From: Antilocapra americana
Lineage: Eukaryota; Chordata; Mammalia; Artiodactyla; Antilocapridae
Reading direction: 5' to 3'
DNA: 64,000 nt
NCBI GenBank assembly: GCA_007570785.1
Contig: ML664183.1
Location: 11,552,416 to 11,616,415, forward strand
This document shows positions 32,508 through 43,756 of the stretch, piece after piece. The notes beneath the pieces were generated by a model. It saw only the letters and a program-made list of their open reading frames with translations. It was not told the DNA's origin and ran no database searches. Positions within the stretch are counted from its first letter, which is position 1; every line of letters starts with the position of its first letter. The position numbers and the translations under genes are program-made.

Positions 32508-33823
32508 ATACACAAAGATCAACTCAAAATGTATTAGAGACCTAAATGTAAGTCCAGAAACTATAAAACTCTTAAGAGGAAAACATAGGAGGAACACTTG
32601 ATGATGTAAATCAAAAATCAAGATCCTCTTAAGATCCACCTCCTAGAGTAATGGAAATAAAAATAAAAGTAAACAAGTGGGACCTGATTAAACGTAAAAG
32701 CTTTTGCACAGCAAAGGAAACTGTAAACAAGGTGAAAAGACAACCCTCAGAATGGGAGAAAACCACAGCAAATGAAACAACTGACAAAGGATTACTTTCC
32801 AAAATATACAAGCAGCTCATACAACTGAATGCAGGAAAAACAAACAACCCAATGAAGAAGTGGGGAAAAGACCTAAAGAGACATTTCTCCAAAGAAGACA
32901 TACAGATAGCTAACAAACACATGAAGAGATGCTCAGCATCGCTCATTATTAGAGAAATGCAAATCAAAACTGCAATGAGATATCACCTCAAAATGGCCAT
33001 TATCAAAAAAATCTACAAACAATAAATGCTGGAGAGGGTGTGGAGAAAAGGGAACGCTCTTGCACTGTTGGTAGGAATGTAAATTGATGCAGCCACTATG
33101 GAAGACGGTATGCAGATTCCTTAAAAAACTAGGAATAAAACCACCATATGACCCAGCAGTCCCACTCCTAGGCACATACTCTGAGGAAACCAAAATTGAA
33201 AAAGACACATGTATCACATTGGTCATTGCAGCACTATTTATAATGGCTAGAACATGGAAGCAACCTAGATGTCCATAGGCAGATGAATGGATAAAGAAGT
33301 TATGGTACATATACACAATGGAATATTACCCAGCCATAAAAAGGAATGCCTTTGAATCAGTTCTGATGAGGTGAATGAACCTAGAACCTATCATACAGAG
33401 TGAAGTAAGTCAAAAAGAGAAAGAGAAATATCGTGTTCTAATGCATATATACAGAATCTAGAAAAATGGTACTGAAGAATTTATGTACAGGGCAGCAGTG
33501 GGGAAACAAACATAGAGAGTAGACTTATGGACATGGGGAGAGGGGAGAAGAGGGTGAGATGTATGGAAAGAGTAACATGGAAATTTATATTACCATGTGT
33601 AAGATAGATGGCCGACAGGGGTTTGCTCTATGGCTCAGGACACTCAAACAGGGGTTCTGTGTCCACCTGGAGGGGTGGGATGGGGAGGGATATGGGAGAG
33701 GGGTTCAGGAGGGAGGGGACATATGTATACCTACGGCTGATTCATGTTGAGATTTGACAGAAAATCACAAAATTCTGTAAAGCAATTATCCAATTATCCT
33801 TCAATAAAAAAAATAATTTAAAA
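32508..33823 (+). mobile_element. L1, 5'-truncated, inserted in a mariner element
   Basis: Sense ORF2 C-terminus (TACACAAAGATCAACTC; then [52 protein letters not shown] in shifting frames) followed by 3' UTR and an A-rich tail. The target duplication is AATATATTGGGTTGG (32493-32507) / AATATATTGGGCTGA (33824-33838), which is the terminal repeat of a mariner. Confidence 0.9.
32651..33025 (+). pseudogene. L1 ORF2 C-terminal fragment (124 codons)
   Basis: The frame covers the region between the reverse transcriptase and the cysteine-rich C-terminus ([20 protein letters not shown] to [13 protein letters not shown]). A deletion near 32985 relative to related copies removes the TPVR-type residues and shifts what follows, so no functional product is possible. 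Confidence 0.85.
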
Positions 33824-33825
33824 AA

Positions 33826-33906
33826 TATATTGGGCTGACCAAAAAGCTCGTTAAATTTCTGTAACATGTTATGTTAAACCCAAACAAACTTTGGGGCCGA
33901 TACCAT
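33826..33906 (+). mobile_element. Mariner-derived miniature element
   Basis: TATTGGGCTGACCAAAAAGC starts the element; TTAAACCCAAACAAACTTT is the matching inner part of the other end. This is the common bovid mariner-derived repeat. Its first bases are duplicated at 32495-32507 because an L1 inserted there. The right terminal repeat is decayed. Confidence 0.8.
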
Positions 33907-33968
33907 ATTTTAAAATATACCCAAAGATGTTTGAAAACCTCACAAAGCCAGAACTGTTTAAATCTAAG

Positions 33969-33984
33969 CCACGAGGGGGTGCTG
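33969..33984 (+). promoter_or_regulatory. CTCF-like motif, forward
   Basis: CCACGAGGGGGTGCTG is close to the CTCF core (CCANNAGGGGGCRSY). It lies in unique sequence just downstream of the mariner. The motif was judged by eye; occupancy is unknown. Confidence 0.45.
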
Positions 33985-34899
33985 TCGGACTTTGGATGAG
34001 TTACCTCATAGCACCTCAGTTTCCTCTGTTCAGTGAAGACTCATCTCATAGGTCAGTGGTGAAGAAGTGGGCTGGGAGCCCACCTTTAATCTTCCTAAAT
34101 CTTAATAGGGGTTGAGGAAAGATGAGACCAAAGAATCCTCCCTCTAATTGGCTGTATTTATAAAATCAGAACAAATAATTTAACCAAAGAATCCTTCTTC
34201 TAATTGACTGTATTTATAAAGCCAGCTTAACTTTCCTCCTTTGACTTATGTCTCACAGAAAATCAGAGTGCTGGAGGGGAAGGAAGATTGGAAGTAGGTT
34301 TTCTTGGGTCAGTCTCTCCTTAAAGAATCTGATGAAAATTATGCATTGTAATCCCAGAAAACTGCATGGAATTTTCAATGCAATTCCTGGAGATATCCAG
34401 GCCAAGGTTGAGGGCCCTTCATTGATTTAATTTTCCCCAGGAGGAAGACATGGTCCAGAGAAATCAAGGTCACCAAGACCTTCTTGAAACAGGCTCCGCC
34501 CTGTATGCTCACTGCTGTTTTCCATACCTTTGCCACCAGTCAGGGAGCCAGGTGACCAAAGCATGTGGAAACAATAAGTGGACATTCTGTAATTGATATT
34601 CTGCATTGCAACTGCTTTCCCACTCCAAGAGTTAGATTCATCTATATATTTAAACATAGGTGTGTTCTTTAAATACCAGTAGCTGGTTCACATTAAGAAA
34701 AAGAAAAGCTACTATTCCTTGATGGGTCTTGTGGGTCCAAGCATGTGCCCTCATTTAATCCACGCCATGGCCCTAGGTAACTTTTTGGACACAATGGACC
34801 CAACCCAGATCTGCTCAGCTCTGCATGTGCTCTGGAGCCTGGCAGCTGTGAAATGGGCTGTTTGCAGCTCAGCGATTCCACCCTTGCCCTACCCACCCT
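33985..34899. other. Intergenic sequence, nothing recognised
   Basis: Two phrases (ATTGGCTGTATTTATAAA near 34146 and ATTGACTGTATTTATAAA near 34202) form a short direct repeat of about 35-55 bases. No gene seen. Confidence 0.45.
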
Positions 34900-35125
34900 G
34901 AGCTGCTTGTGAATTCCAACCACCCTGAGTTCTGTGTGCAGTCTGTGCTCCAGAACACCTCTAGACTTCACCCGAAACCCTATCCTGGCTTGCCTCCCGC
35001 CTCTGACCTCATGTTTCTCTCAGGCCCTCACAGGATTTTCCTGAAGAGAGTGTCCCCAGTAAGTCACCCACCCCCATCCCCTTCTCAGGCTCTGCTTCTA
35101 AGGAATCTGACCTAATACAAGTGGT
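34900..35125 (+). repeat. Possible old LTR end
   Basis: The phrase CTTCTAAGGAATCTGACC with TAATACAAG resembles the 3' border of MaLR/ERVL-type LTRs. The rest is too diverged to assign. Confidence 0.3.
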
Positions 35126-35254
35126 ATCTCTGACCCCATTACTCTAGTTTCCAGAGAGTCATGACTTATGTGATGACAATACACTGGTATGATTCACTTT
35201 ATAGAATCGCACCTGGGGCCTCAGGGATCATCTGTCTAGTATTTTACAGAAAAA

Positions 35255-35330
35255 ACATGTATGTATATATATGTATATATACACTTTATGTATTTTTACA
35301 TATATTTACCTTTATATATGCACTCTTATG
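35255..35330. repeat. TA-rich low-complexity tract
   Basis: Alternating ATGTATATATATG-type units with ACAT steps. Confidence 0.7.
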
Positions 35331-35448
35331 CTTTTCCGTTTAGTATTATATCACAATTATTTTTATTTCTCTTTATAAACATAATTGTGAAAAGATGCAT
35401 GATTCTGATCCATGAATGTAGCTTAAAAAAAATAAACCCTAATATTAG

Positions 35449-35563
35449 GAGTTCCCTGGCAGTCCAGTGGTTAGGCTTCGGTGCTCTCACTGCCTTGGTT
35501 CAACCCCTGGTTGGGGAACTAAGATCCCACAAGCCACAGAGTGCAATCAAAAAAAAAAAAAAA
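35449..35563 (+). mobile_element. CHR-type SINE, short copy
   Basis: Sense head GGAGTTCCCTGGCAGTCCAG and B-box GGTTCAACCC, ending in an A run. CCTAATAT at 35438-35445 and 35564-35571 is a short target duplication. Confidence 0.88.
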
Positions 35564-35614
35564 CCTAATATACTCAAACAGGGAGATAGTTATTTACGTT
35601 TTTATTATTATAAA

Positions 35615-36221
35615 CAGTGGCTGACTTTATTTGGGGGGGCTGAAAATCACTGCAGATGGTGATCGCAGCCATGAAATTAAAAGACGCTTACTCCTTGGAA
35701 GGAAAGCTATGATCAACCTAGACAGCATATTAAAAAGCAGAGACATTACTTTGCCAACAAAAGTCCGTCTAGGCAAGGCTATGATTTTTCCAGTAGTCCT
35801 GTATGAATGTGAGAGTTGGGCTATAAAGAAAGCTGAGCGCTGAAGAAATGATGCTTTTGAACTGTGGTGTTGGAGAAGACTCTTGCGAGTCCCTTGGACT
35901 GCAAGGAGATCCAACCAGTCCATCCTAAAGGAGACCAGTCCTGGGTGTTCATTGGAAAGACTGATGTTGAAGCTGAAACTGTAATATTTTGGCCACCTGA
36001 TGCAAAGAGCTGACTCATTGGAAAAGACCCTGATGCTGGGAAAGACTGAAGGCAGGAGAAGAGGGCGACAGAGGATGAGATGGCTGGATGGCATCACCGA
36101 CTCGATGGACATGGGTTTGGGTAGACTCCGGCAGTTGGTAATGGACAGGGAGGCCTGGAGTGCTGTGCTTCATGGGGTCGCAAAGAGTCGGACACGACTG
36201 AGCGACTGAACTGAACTGAAC
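35615..36221 (+). mobile_element. BovB LINE 3' end with 9-bp target-site duplication
   Basis: Sense BovB from CAGTGGCTGACTTTATTTG to the repeated CTGAACTGAA end. TATTATAAA is present at 35606-35614 and 36222-36230. Pieces of the BovB C-terminus can be read in three frames. Confidence 0.93.
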
Positions 36222-36240
36222 TATTATAAATTATAAATGA

Positions 36241-36660
36241 AGTATCTTCATGTAAGATTTTTTTTTCCTTGTAGTCAGATTGTTTTCTTAGGACAGAGTC
36301 CTAGAAATAGAGTTACCAGGCCACAGCGTTTAATACATGTTGCAGATTTTTTATTTTTAAAAGTTTTTTGACCACACCTTGAGGTATGCGGGATCTAATC
36401 CCCTGACCAGAGATCATATCTGCACCTTGTGCAGTGGAATCAGGGAGTCTGAACTACTGGACCACCAGGGAAGTTCCTGGACTTAGTTTCAAAAAGATTT
36501 TTACCAGTTTATACTCCCAACCATAGTGCCATCTGGCGATTTGAACCCTTGCACTCTCTTGCCAGTCTTGAGAACTGTCATTCAAAAAAATAAAAAGTAA
36601 AAAACAAGCTTCAACTTAAAAGAACTCATTGCTTTGTTAAAGTGTTTTTCTTTATTTGTA
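36241..36660 (-). mobile_element. Old L1 (L1M), antisense, split by a CHR SINE
   Basis: GTCCTAGAAATAGAGTTACC on the left and CCAGTTTATACTCCCAACC on the right of the SINE are consecutive parts of the antisense L1M. Confidence 0.65.
36346..36478 (-). mobile_element. CHR-type SINE nested in L1M
   Basis: An antisense CHR SINE ends TACTGGACCACCAGGGAAG. The middle part is shortened relative to other copies here. Confidence 0.85.
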
Positions 36661-37829
36661 ATAAGATTGAAAATTTTTCTTATATTTATTAACCATTTGT
36701 TTTTCCTATTTGGGGAGTTTTTACCTCTGTTTATGGCTTTAATAATGAATTTATGTATGGTTTTTGAAAGTCACTCTGGAAAAATACACCGTTTAGGGAC
36801 TTGGTTATTAAGCCCTTGATTTAGAGGTATTTATCCTGTAATTTTTCCAGAGCAACATTTTCTACCTGCTTTGAGGCAAAGTGGGTGGGGGAAGATGTGA
36901 ATCTGAAGAAATTCCATTTAATGATTAACGTTCACAAGATTTACCTCCCTCGCCAGAAGCAAGGTGGAATGTCTCAAAGAGAGGGTTTCAAAATATAAAA
37001 TGCAATGAAATAATTTAACAAAATATTTAAGTGAAACAGAGCAGAACTGAAAACAACCAGTGGAGCTAGGAAATGTCTACACATTTATGAAGAAACACAA
37101 AGCAAGTAGATGAATGACATTATTCCAAATGCAAAGATTAGGGCAATAAGCCCATGTACCTTGAAAATACAAACACAAATGTCCCTTCCTGTGAGGTTTA
37201 TCTTAAAACTTCAGCTTGTGGCTTTGAAAACGCTTCTTACTTAGTTGTTTTTTTATTTCATAAGTGAGGTGACAATAAGATATAATAAGTTGGATAGATA
37301 ATCAACACTGAAAGTCAAACATTTTGGCCTCCTTCTCCTTAACATAGTATGATCAATTATATATTTTCACACTGAAAAAATTTAAGTGCTGAACAATTTT
37401 CAAGAGACAAGACCAAATTCTGCACTGAAATTCTTTAAGCTTGAGCTGTAGCCAGAGATGAACCTTATTTTGGAAAATCTGAGAAAATAGGCTGTTAATT
37501 CTGATGAGCAGAGGAAAGAGTCCTGAAATGCTCCTTGCTTCTCCCAGACATGTTGTTGAACCTCACACTTTGCTCACAAGCAGCTGCTCCAAATCTTCTC
37601 CACTTTCCCCCAGATCCTCCTGAGCTGTGCAGAGAGAACAAAGGCTGAGTGACCATCCTCATTCAACTTACCCCTCATCTCCACTCACCCCATCTTTACT
37701 CCTGCTCATTTTCAGCTTCTTTTACGGCACTTGGCTTTCACTCTTTCTCCTAGAACACAGAAGAGTGACTGTTCATAGGCATGGCTCAATAATTGAGATG
37801 TTTTTAAATGAATGATTCAGGTAAAGTCA
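36661..37829. other. AT-rich intergenic sequence, nothing recognised
   Basis: No named repeat, RNA or coding signal. Confidence 0.5.
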
Positions 37830-37925
37830 TGTATACCCAGGGTGGATTCATGTCAATGTATAGCAAAACCAACACGATAATGTAAAGGAAAAAATAAATA
37901 AATTAATTAAAAATATATATTTTGT
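37830..37925 (+). mobile_element. L1 3' UTR tail (about 95 bp)
   Basis: GGTGGATTCATGTCAATGTA and TAGCAAAACCAACACGA followed by an A-rich tail match the last bases of the bovid L1 3' UTR seen at 33740 and 40785. Confidence 0.75.
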
Positions 37926-37959
37926 ACAACAAAAATAAACAAAACACTTTAAAAAATTG

Positions 37960-39545
37960 AGACATACAATTTTTTAAATTGAGATAACATTGTATTTGTT
38001 TAGATCAGTTGGTAAAGAATCTGCCTGCAATGCCAGAGACCCTGGTTTGATCCCTAGGTTGGGAAGATTCCCTGGAGGAGGGCATGGCAACCCACTATAG
38101 TATTCTTGCCTCAAGAATCCCCGTGGACAGAGGAGATTAGCCCTGGTGGGCTATAGTCCATGGGGTTGCAAAGAGTTGGACATGCGTGAGTGACTAAGCA
38201 GAGCACATGCAACATAATGATTTCATATTTGTGTATACTGTGAAATGATCACGATAAGTCTGGTTAAAATCCATCACTGTATATAGCTACAATACTTCTT
38301 CTTGTGATGAGAACTTTTAAGATCTACTCTCTTGGCAACTTCCAAAAATAAAACACAAGCTTATTGACTGTAGTCATCTTCCTATACATTGCATCTCCAT
38401 GACTCACTTATTTAACAACTGAAGATTGTACCTTTTGATCCCAGTCACCCATTTGACCCACCCTTTACCTTCCACCTCTGGCAACTAACAATCTGTTTTC
38501 TGTATGTATGAGTTCAGAGTTTTTTTTTTCTTTTAATTATTTTTTAGAGTCCACATATAAGTAAGATCATACAGTAGTTTCTGACTCATTTCACTTAGCA
38601 TAATGCCTTCAAGGTCCATCCATGTTGTTACAAATGGCAAGATTTTCTTCTTTTTTTTACAGTATATATATACTTTGTTCATCCTTTGGATGAACACCAA
38701 GGAGTGAAACTGTTGAATCACATGGTGCATGTGTGGGTGCTAAGTCACTTCAGTCCTGTCTGTAGTCTATTTTTAATTTTTTGAGGAACCTCCATACTGT
38801 TTTCCATAGTGGTTTCACTAATTTACATTCCCACCAACAGTGAACAAGGATTCCCTTTTGTCCATATCCTTACCAGCACTTGTTATTTCTTGTCTTTGTG
38901 ATAATAGCCATTCTAACAGAAGTGAGGCAATATCTCATAGTAGTTTTGATTTGCATTTCTCTGATAATTAGCGATGTTAAGCATCTTTTCATGTACCTAT
39001 TGGTCATCTGTATGTCTGGGGGAAAATTCAAGTCCTCTGCCTATTTTTTCATTGGATTGTTTGCTTTTTTTGCTATCGAGTTGTAAGAGTTTTTTATGTA
39101 TTTTGGATATTAACCTCTTATCAGATATATGATTAACAAACGTTTTCTTCTATTCTGTAGGTTGCCTCTTCATTTGGTTTCCTTTGCTGAGGAGAAGCTT
39201 TTAAGTTTGCTGTAGTCTCACTTGCTTATTTTTAATTGTATTGCCTTTGCTTCTGTCGTCAAATCAAAAAAAGAAAAAAATAATAATGATGTCAAGATGC
39301 TCACCACCAGTTTTCTTCTAAAAGTTTTATGGCTTCAAGTCTTATGTTGGTGTCTATCCATTTTGAATTATTTTTTGTGTGTGGTGTGTAAGGTAGCAGT
39401 CCAGTTTTACCATTTTGCATGTAGATATCCAGTTTTCCAATACCATTTATTGATGAGCCTGTCCTTTCTCTAGTGTATATTCTTGGCTTCTTTATGGTAA
39501 ATTTATTGACTATATATGCATGCATTTATTTCTAGGCAAGCAGTA
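37960..39545 (-). mobile_element. Old L1 (L1M), about 1.4 kb antisense, split by a SINE
   Basis: From the 3' UTR end (AACATAATGATTTCATATTT) through the antisense ORF2 C-terminus. The minus frame at 39301-39525 reads as L1 ORF2 (TPHTKNNSKWIDTNIRLEA). A Bov-tA lies near its left edge. Confidence 0.82.
38000..38208 (+). mobile_element. Bov-tA SINE nested in L1M
   Basis: Starts within the tRNA-like head (GATCAGTTGGTAAAGAATC) and runs to AGTGACTAAGCAGAGCAC; slightly 5'-truncated. Confidence 0.9.
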
Positions 39546-39649
39546 TAGTCAACTTGAACAATGCGACCCCAGATTTTATCTGGTCAGACACTTATAGATG
39601 CTGTTGCCTTGGAATAATGAACTAAGAAAGAGCATAATAGAGTGCTTCA

Positions 39650-39870
39650 CACAGGGCTAGGTTTGAATCTTGTTTTACCATTCTTTAACTAGGTAATCTT
39701 GGATAAGTTGCTTAACCCCTCAATTCCCCAGTCCCTTGTTTTTCAGATACGTCACCTCTAAAAAGTGAGGATAACTTGAAATGCCTGCCTCACAGAGCTT
39801 TGAGGAGGATTAAATCAGATAAGGGACTTGCTACAGAGTGTGCCCCTTAGCAAGTGCTCAAGATGAATAT
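39650..39870 (+). mobile_element. MIR SINE
   Basis: GGTTTGAATCTTGTTTTACC, AAGTTGCTTAACCCCTCAA and GAGGAGGATTAAATCAGAT follow the MIR order, ending near AAGTGCTCAAGATGAAT. Confidence 0.85.
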
Positions 39871-40627
39871 AATAAATGCAGTATATATATTCAGTATCAA
39901 ACCTCTGAATTATATGACAGTTTTGTAAACTGTCTTTGTGATGTCTTTATGTCATGTGCAGGCCAATCTCAGCTGAAAATGGGAAAATGGGTGTTGAATG
40001 AGCTAGTGAAAATTGTTTCTTAGACCCTCCTCCCAGATTTGAGAACTTGTGTCTGTCTCAGGTGCCAGGAAAACCTGCCCCTACCCCTTTCACAGATGGA
40101 GGACAGAACAAATGGCCACTGCTTCACTTTCCTAGGGAGCCCTACGTACCATGTCTCCTCTCCTGCTGTTTCCAGTAGACAAGGGTGGATATATTTAATG
40201 TCTGCGAAGGTCAGTAGCTTGAATTCTCATGCCTCATCTCACGAATAGACTCTAGACAAGTTGGTTTCTTCTACACTTGTCTGCTCATATCTTAGAGATC
40301 ATTTTTATTTTGCAAATTCTAAAGCTTTGCCTCTTGACAGTCCTGCCCACATACTAGGTCACCACGATTTCAAGGCTGAATATGTCTGACTGTAGCGACA
40401 TCTACTGGTAAAACTGAGCTCTATACCAAGGGAATCCTGTGTGTGTAGCCTCAAAGGTATTTTAACCATTCTTTTATCCCTAAAGTGTAGTCCAGGCAAA
40501 CATCCAAATCAACATTCTTTGATAATAAGAACTACTAAGCCACTTCACTAAATGATTTTCTATAAATTATTTCGGAATCTTCAAAGCTTTCCTGTTTGAA
40601 ATACTTCTGCTATCTTTGCTGAAAAGT
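39871..40627. other. Intergenic unique sequence
   Basis: No gene recognised. Contains the CTCF-like site listed separately. Confidence 0.5.
40393..40411 (-). promoter_or_regulatory. CTCF-like motif, reverse
   Basis: TAGCGACATCTACTGGTAA on the plus strand is the reverse complement of a CCAGTAGATGTCGCTA-type CTCF core. It faces the forward-oriented site at 33969. Judged by eye only. Confidence 0.45.
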
Positions 40628-40870
40628 CATTACCATATGTAAAATAGATCGCCAGTCCAGGTTCGATGCATGAGACAGGGTGCTCAGGGCCGGTGCACTG
40701 GGATGACCCTGAGGGATGGTGGGGAGGGAGGTGCGAGGGGAGTTCAGGATGGGCTGATTCATGTACACCCATGGCTGTACACCCATGGCTGATTCATGTC
40801 AATGTATGGCAAAAACCACTGCAATATTATAATTAGCCTCCAATTAAAATAAATAAGTTTTTAAAAAATC
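40628..40870 (+). mobile_element. Bovid L1 3' UTR, severely 5'-truncated
   Basis: TACCATATGTAAAATAGATC, GTTCGATGCATGAGACAGG and CTGATTCATGTCAATGTATG, ending in an A-rich tail. It includes a small internal tandem duplication of GTACACCCATGGCT at 40763-40790. Confidence 0.85.
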
Positions 40871-40909
40871 ATAGGCCAAGTTGCTGAGCAGCGTTTTGAA
40901 AGACCCATA

Positions 40910-41119
40910 CAGGTGGTGCTAGTGGCAAAGAACATGCCTGCCAGTGCAGGAGACTTAAGACACACAGGTTCAATCCCTAGGTCGGCAAGATTCCCTCTTC
41001 CTCAGGAAGAGGGCATGGCAACCTTCTCCAGTATTCTTGCCTGGGGAATCCCATGGACAGAGGAGCCTGGTGGGCTGCAGTCCATGGGTAGTGCACAACT
41101 GAGGGACTGAGCACACATA
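40910..41119 (+). mobile_element. Bov-tA SINE, left arm of a tail-to-tail pair
   Basis: Sense Bov-tA from GGTGGTGCTAGTGGCAAAG to GACTGAGCACACATAG, with a small CTTCCTCAGGAAGAGG insertion. Confidence 0.88.
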
Positions 41120-41286
41120 GACTAGCCTGCCAGGCCCCTCCATCCATGGCACTTCCCAGGCAAGAATACTGGAGCTAGTTGCCATTTCCTCCTCTAGGGA
41201 TCTTCCCAGCCAAGGGATGGAACCCATGTCACCCGTGTCTCCTGCCTTGGCAGGCAGATTCTTTACCACTGCACCACTTGGGAAGC
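41120..41286 (-). mobile_element. Bov-tA SINE, right arm of a tail-to-tail pair
   Basis: Antisense copy from TAGCCTGCCAGGCCCCTCC to GCACCACTTGGGAAGC, missing the outer tail. Confidence 0.88.
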
Positions 41287-41511
41287 GATAGCAAATACTT
41301 AACGATGTTTAAAAATTGTAAAATAAAGTTTTTAAATAATTTTTTTTCCTTTGAATTCTGTGCGGATTAATGACTAGCTGTCTAATAATATCAATATATT
41401 AGATATTAACATTATATCAATGTTAAATTCCTGATTTTGCAAATTTTACAGTGGTTATTGAGAAAAATATGCTTTTTGAAGGAACTGGGCAGTGCAGTTC
41501 CTTTAGGGATA

Positions 41512-41961
41512 TGATGGCTAATTTTATGTGTCAGTGTGGCTTGGCTATGATGTCCAATTGCTTGGTCAGACAACTGTCTATATGCTGGTGTGAAGGTATT
41601 CTTAAGATATGATTAGCATTTAAATTGTCAGATTTTGAGTAAACTAGATTATACTTCATAATGTGGGAGGGCACCATCCTATCATTTGAAGGCCTTAAAG
41701 AGCAACAACTTAGGTTTCCCAAGGAAGAAATTCTCCGGCGCTGTGGAATTCAGACTCAAGAATGCGACATCAACTCCTACCTGAATTTCAAGCCTGCTAG
41801 ACTGCCCTACATATATGGTGTGTCAGCCCTCACAGTTTCATGAACCAGTTCCTTAATCTACACTCCCCACCACACCCCCTGCTGCTGCCCATACTTCTCT
41901 CTCTCAAGATATGTATGTATCTCCTGTCGGTTTGTTTCTCTGGAGAATCCTAAACAATGCA
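41512..41961 (+). mobile_element. Solo LTR of ERVL type (MLT2-like)
   Basis: Starts TGATGGCTAATTTTATGTGT, continues with CATAATGTGGGAGGGCACC and GAAGGCCTTAAAGAGCAAC, and ends TTTCTCTGGAGAATCC then ACAATGCA. TG..CA borders fit an LTR. It is an ancient endogenous retroviral remnant without internal genes. Confidence 0.72.
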
Positions 41962-41984
41962 AGGGGTAAATGGCATCATGTCTA

Positions 41985-42105
41985 CAACTTACTCTCAAAA
42001 ATGTTCACCCTTGGGGAATCTGAGTGAAAAGGTACTGGGAATTCTTGTAGTGTTTCTGTAACTCTGTAATTATTATGTCAAAGTAAAAAGATAAAAGAAA
42101 AACAA
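41985..42105 (+). mobile_element. Old L1 3' UTR end
   Basis: GGGGAATCTGAGTGAAAAGG, AATTCTTGTAGTG and TGTCAAAGTAAAAAGAT match an L1M/L1ME 3' terminus. Confidence 0.6.
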
Positions 42106-43535
42106 AATGCATTTGAAACCTGGTTTGGAACATGGCCTTTCTCTTGTACAAAAGCTTATGAACTTGGCCAAGTTCCCAAGATAAACTGACAAAGGACTGT
42201 TTATGTAATACTGGGCCCTCTGAAGGTGGTTAAGTAGGAAGAAGGCAATACTGTTGTAATAGTGACTCAACCAGAAGAGAAAGTATTAAAACTTATTTTA
42301 GTTAACCTTTATTTTGGTGGAGAAATATCACACAGTTTTTATTGCATAGTTTTTAAATATTCAGTTGCCAGTGTGAAAAAGTGGAAGGATAAACAGTTGT
42401 GGGAGGGAGTTGAGGAAAGAATGGTAGTTAAAGAAGAAACCGGTGCTCAGGTGTATCCAGAGAAGAAGGGAGGATAGTTTTAGGAAGGTTTCATTTAATT
42501 TGGTTTACTTGGAAGAAATTCAAGCATATTTTTGCTCTGAGGGGATGGAGCTAGGGTAGAAGGAGTAGTTGAAATTATACAAGGGAAAACATAATCTGGT
42601 ACACATGAGAAAGGATGGAATCTTAAGCAGTACTTTTTTAATTTTATATACCACAAAAATGTTTTAAATGATTAAACTCGAGGACCAACATAAAATTGTC
42701 AACTTCTACATTTGCCAGGTGAAGACATAAAAATGAAGCCATCCAAACATTGGGAATCCATCCTCACCATCATTTAATAAATAAAAGACATTTAAACTCT
42801 AAATATAGAAAAGGCAAAGGTGAGGATTTAATAAATTTAGTATGAAGTTCTCTTTCCACTGAGAACTGTTTATATGGATTCCTGCTTTGGGCATTAGTCC
42901 TAGCTGAGCGCATATAAGCAACTCTGTTGGTAGCTGGGGCAGAGCCTCAATCAGAACGGGGTGTTTTAACAGCACACCTTCGATGGTTGCACGTCCTTGT
43001 CTCTGTTGTGACCTTGACTCTTCCTTTGACTCGCTTTCCACAGTTGATCCTCATTACCCCTTATGTGGCTCCAGCCTTTGGTTCCTCCTCTTCCAAGAGC
43101 AACTCTACAGGTGAGACCTGTGGCATCCACTTCCACTTGCTTTAATGGCATGTTTATCTACCAAGGTTGTGATCATTATTATATCCCCAACTTTTGCCTT
43201 TGGTTAATGTTCAAACTCACTTATCGCTTTCCGGTTTGCATAGCTTTCCTTTTTCTTTTCACTTTGTTCATTCCCTCACCTTTGCTTCTCAAAGAATTTT
43301 TTTTTTTTTTTTTTTTGCTGAAGAAGTTTATCAGCACCTTGTCTCTGCTTCTAATCTAATAGTAGGTGCCTCTTTGCCTCCAGAGGGAATGGCCTGTTTG
43401 GTTACACAACTTACTGGTGATGTTAGTGCCCTTCCTTTGAGCTTTGTTTAGGACCTGCGCTGCTTCACAACCTGAAGGGTGAAGTCCAGAGCAATTCATC
43501 TTCTTGTATCTGTAAATGGGAAGCATAAGATGAAT
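42106..43535. other. Intergenic sequence, nothing recognised
   Basis: An 18-base T run lies at about 43297-43316. Overlapping small frames at 42799-43359 on both strands lack domains. Confidence 0.5.
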
Positions 43536-43539
43536 TAGG

Positions 43540-43690
43540 AAGTGCTTTGAGTCAAATCTCTGTCCTTTGCTAGTTATGTGACCTCACACAAGTCTTTGAA
43601 ACACTCTAAGTCTGTGAAACAGGGAAGAGAACATGAATCTTGTAAGGTTATTCCCAGGATCAATGGAAGAAATGTATAAGGGGCTTTGAT
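43540..43690 (+). mobile_element. MIR SINE, diverged
   Basis: GCTAGTTATGTGACCTCACA then CAAGTCTTTGAAACACTCTA lie in the MIR core order. Confidence 0.6.
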
Positions 43691-43756
43691 ATGTGCTGGT
43701 ACATGGAAGCTACGGCAACAATGATAGCCGTTACTGCAACCCTGCTTTCCTCCCAG

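Noticed and set aside
35627..36112. 161-codon minus frame
   Set aside because: Antisense reading of the BovB 3' end at 35615-36221.
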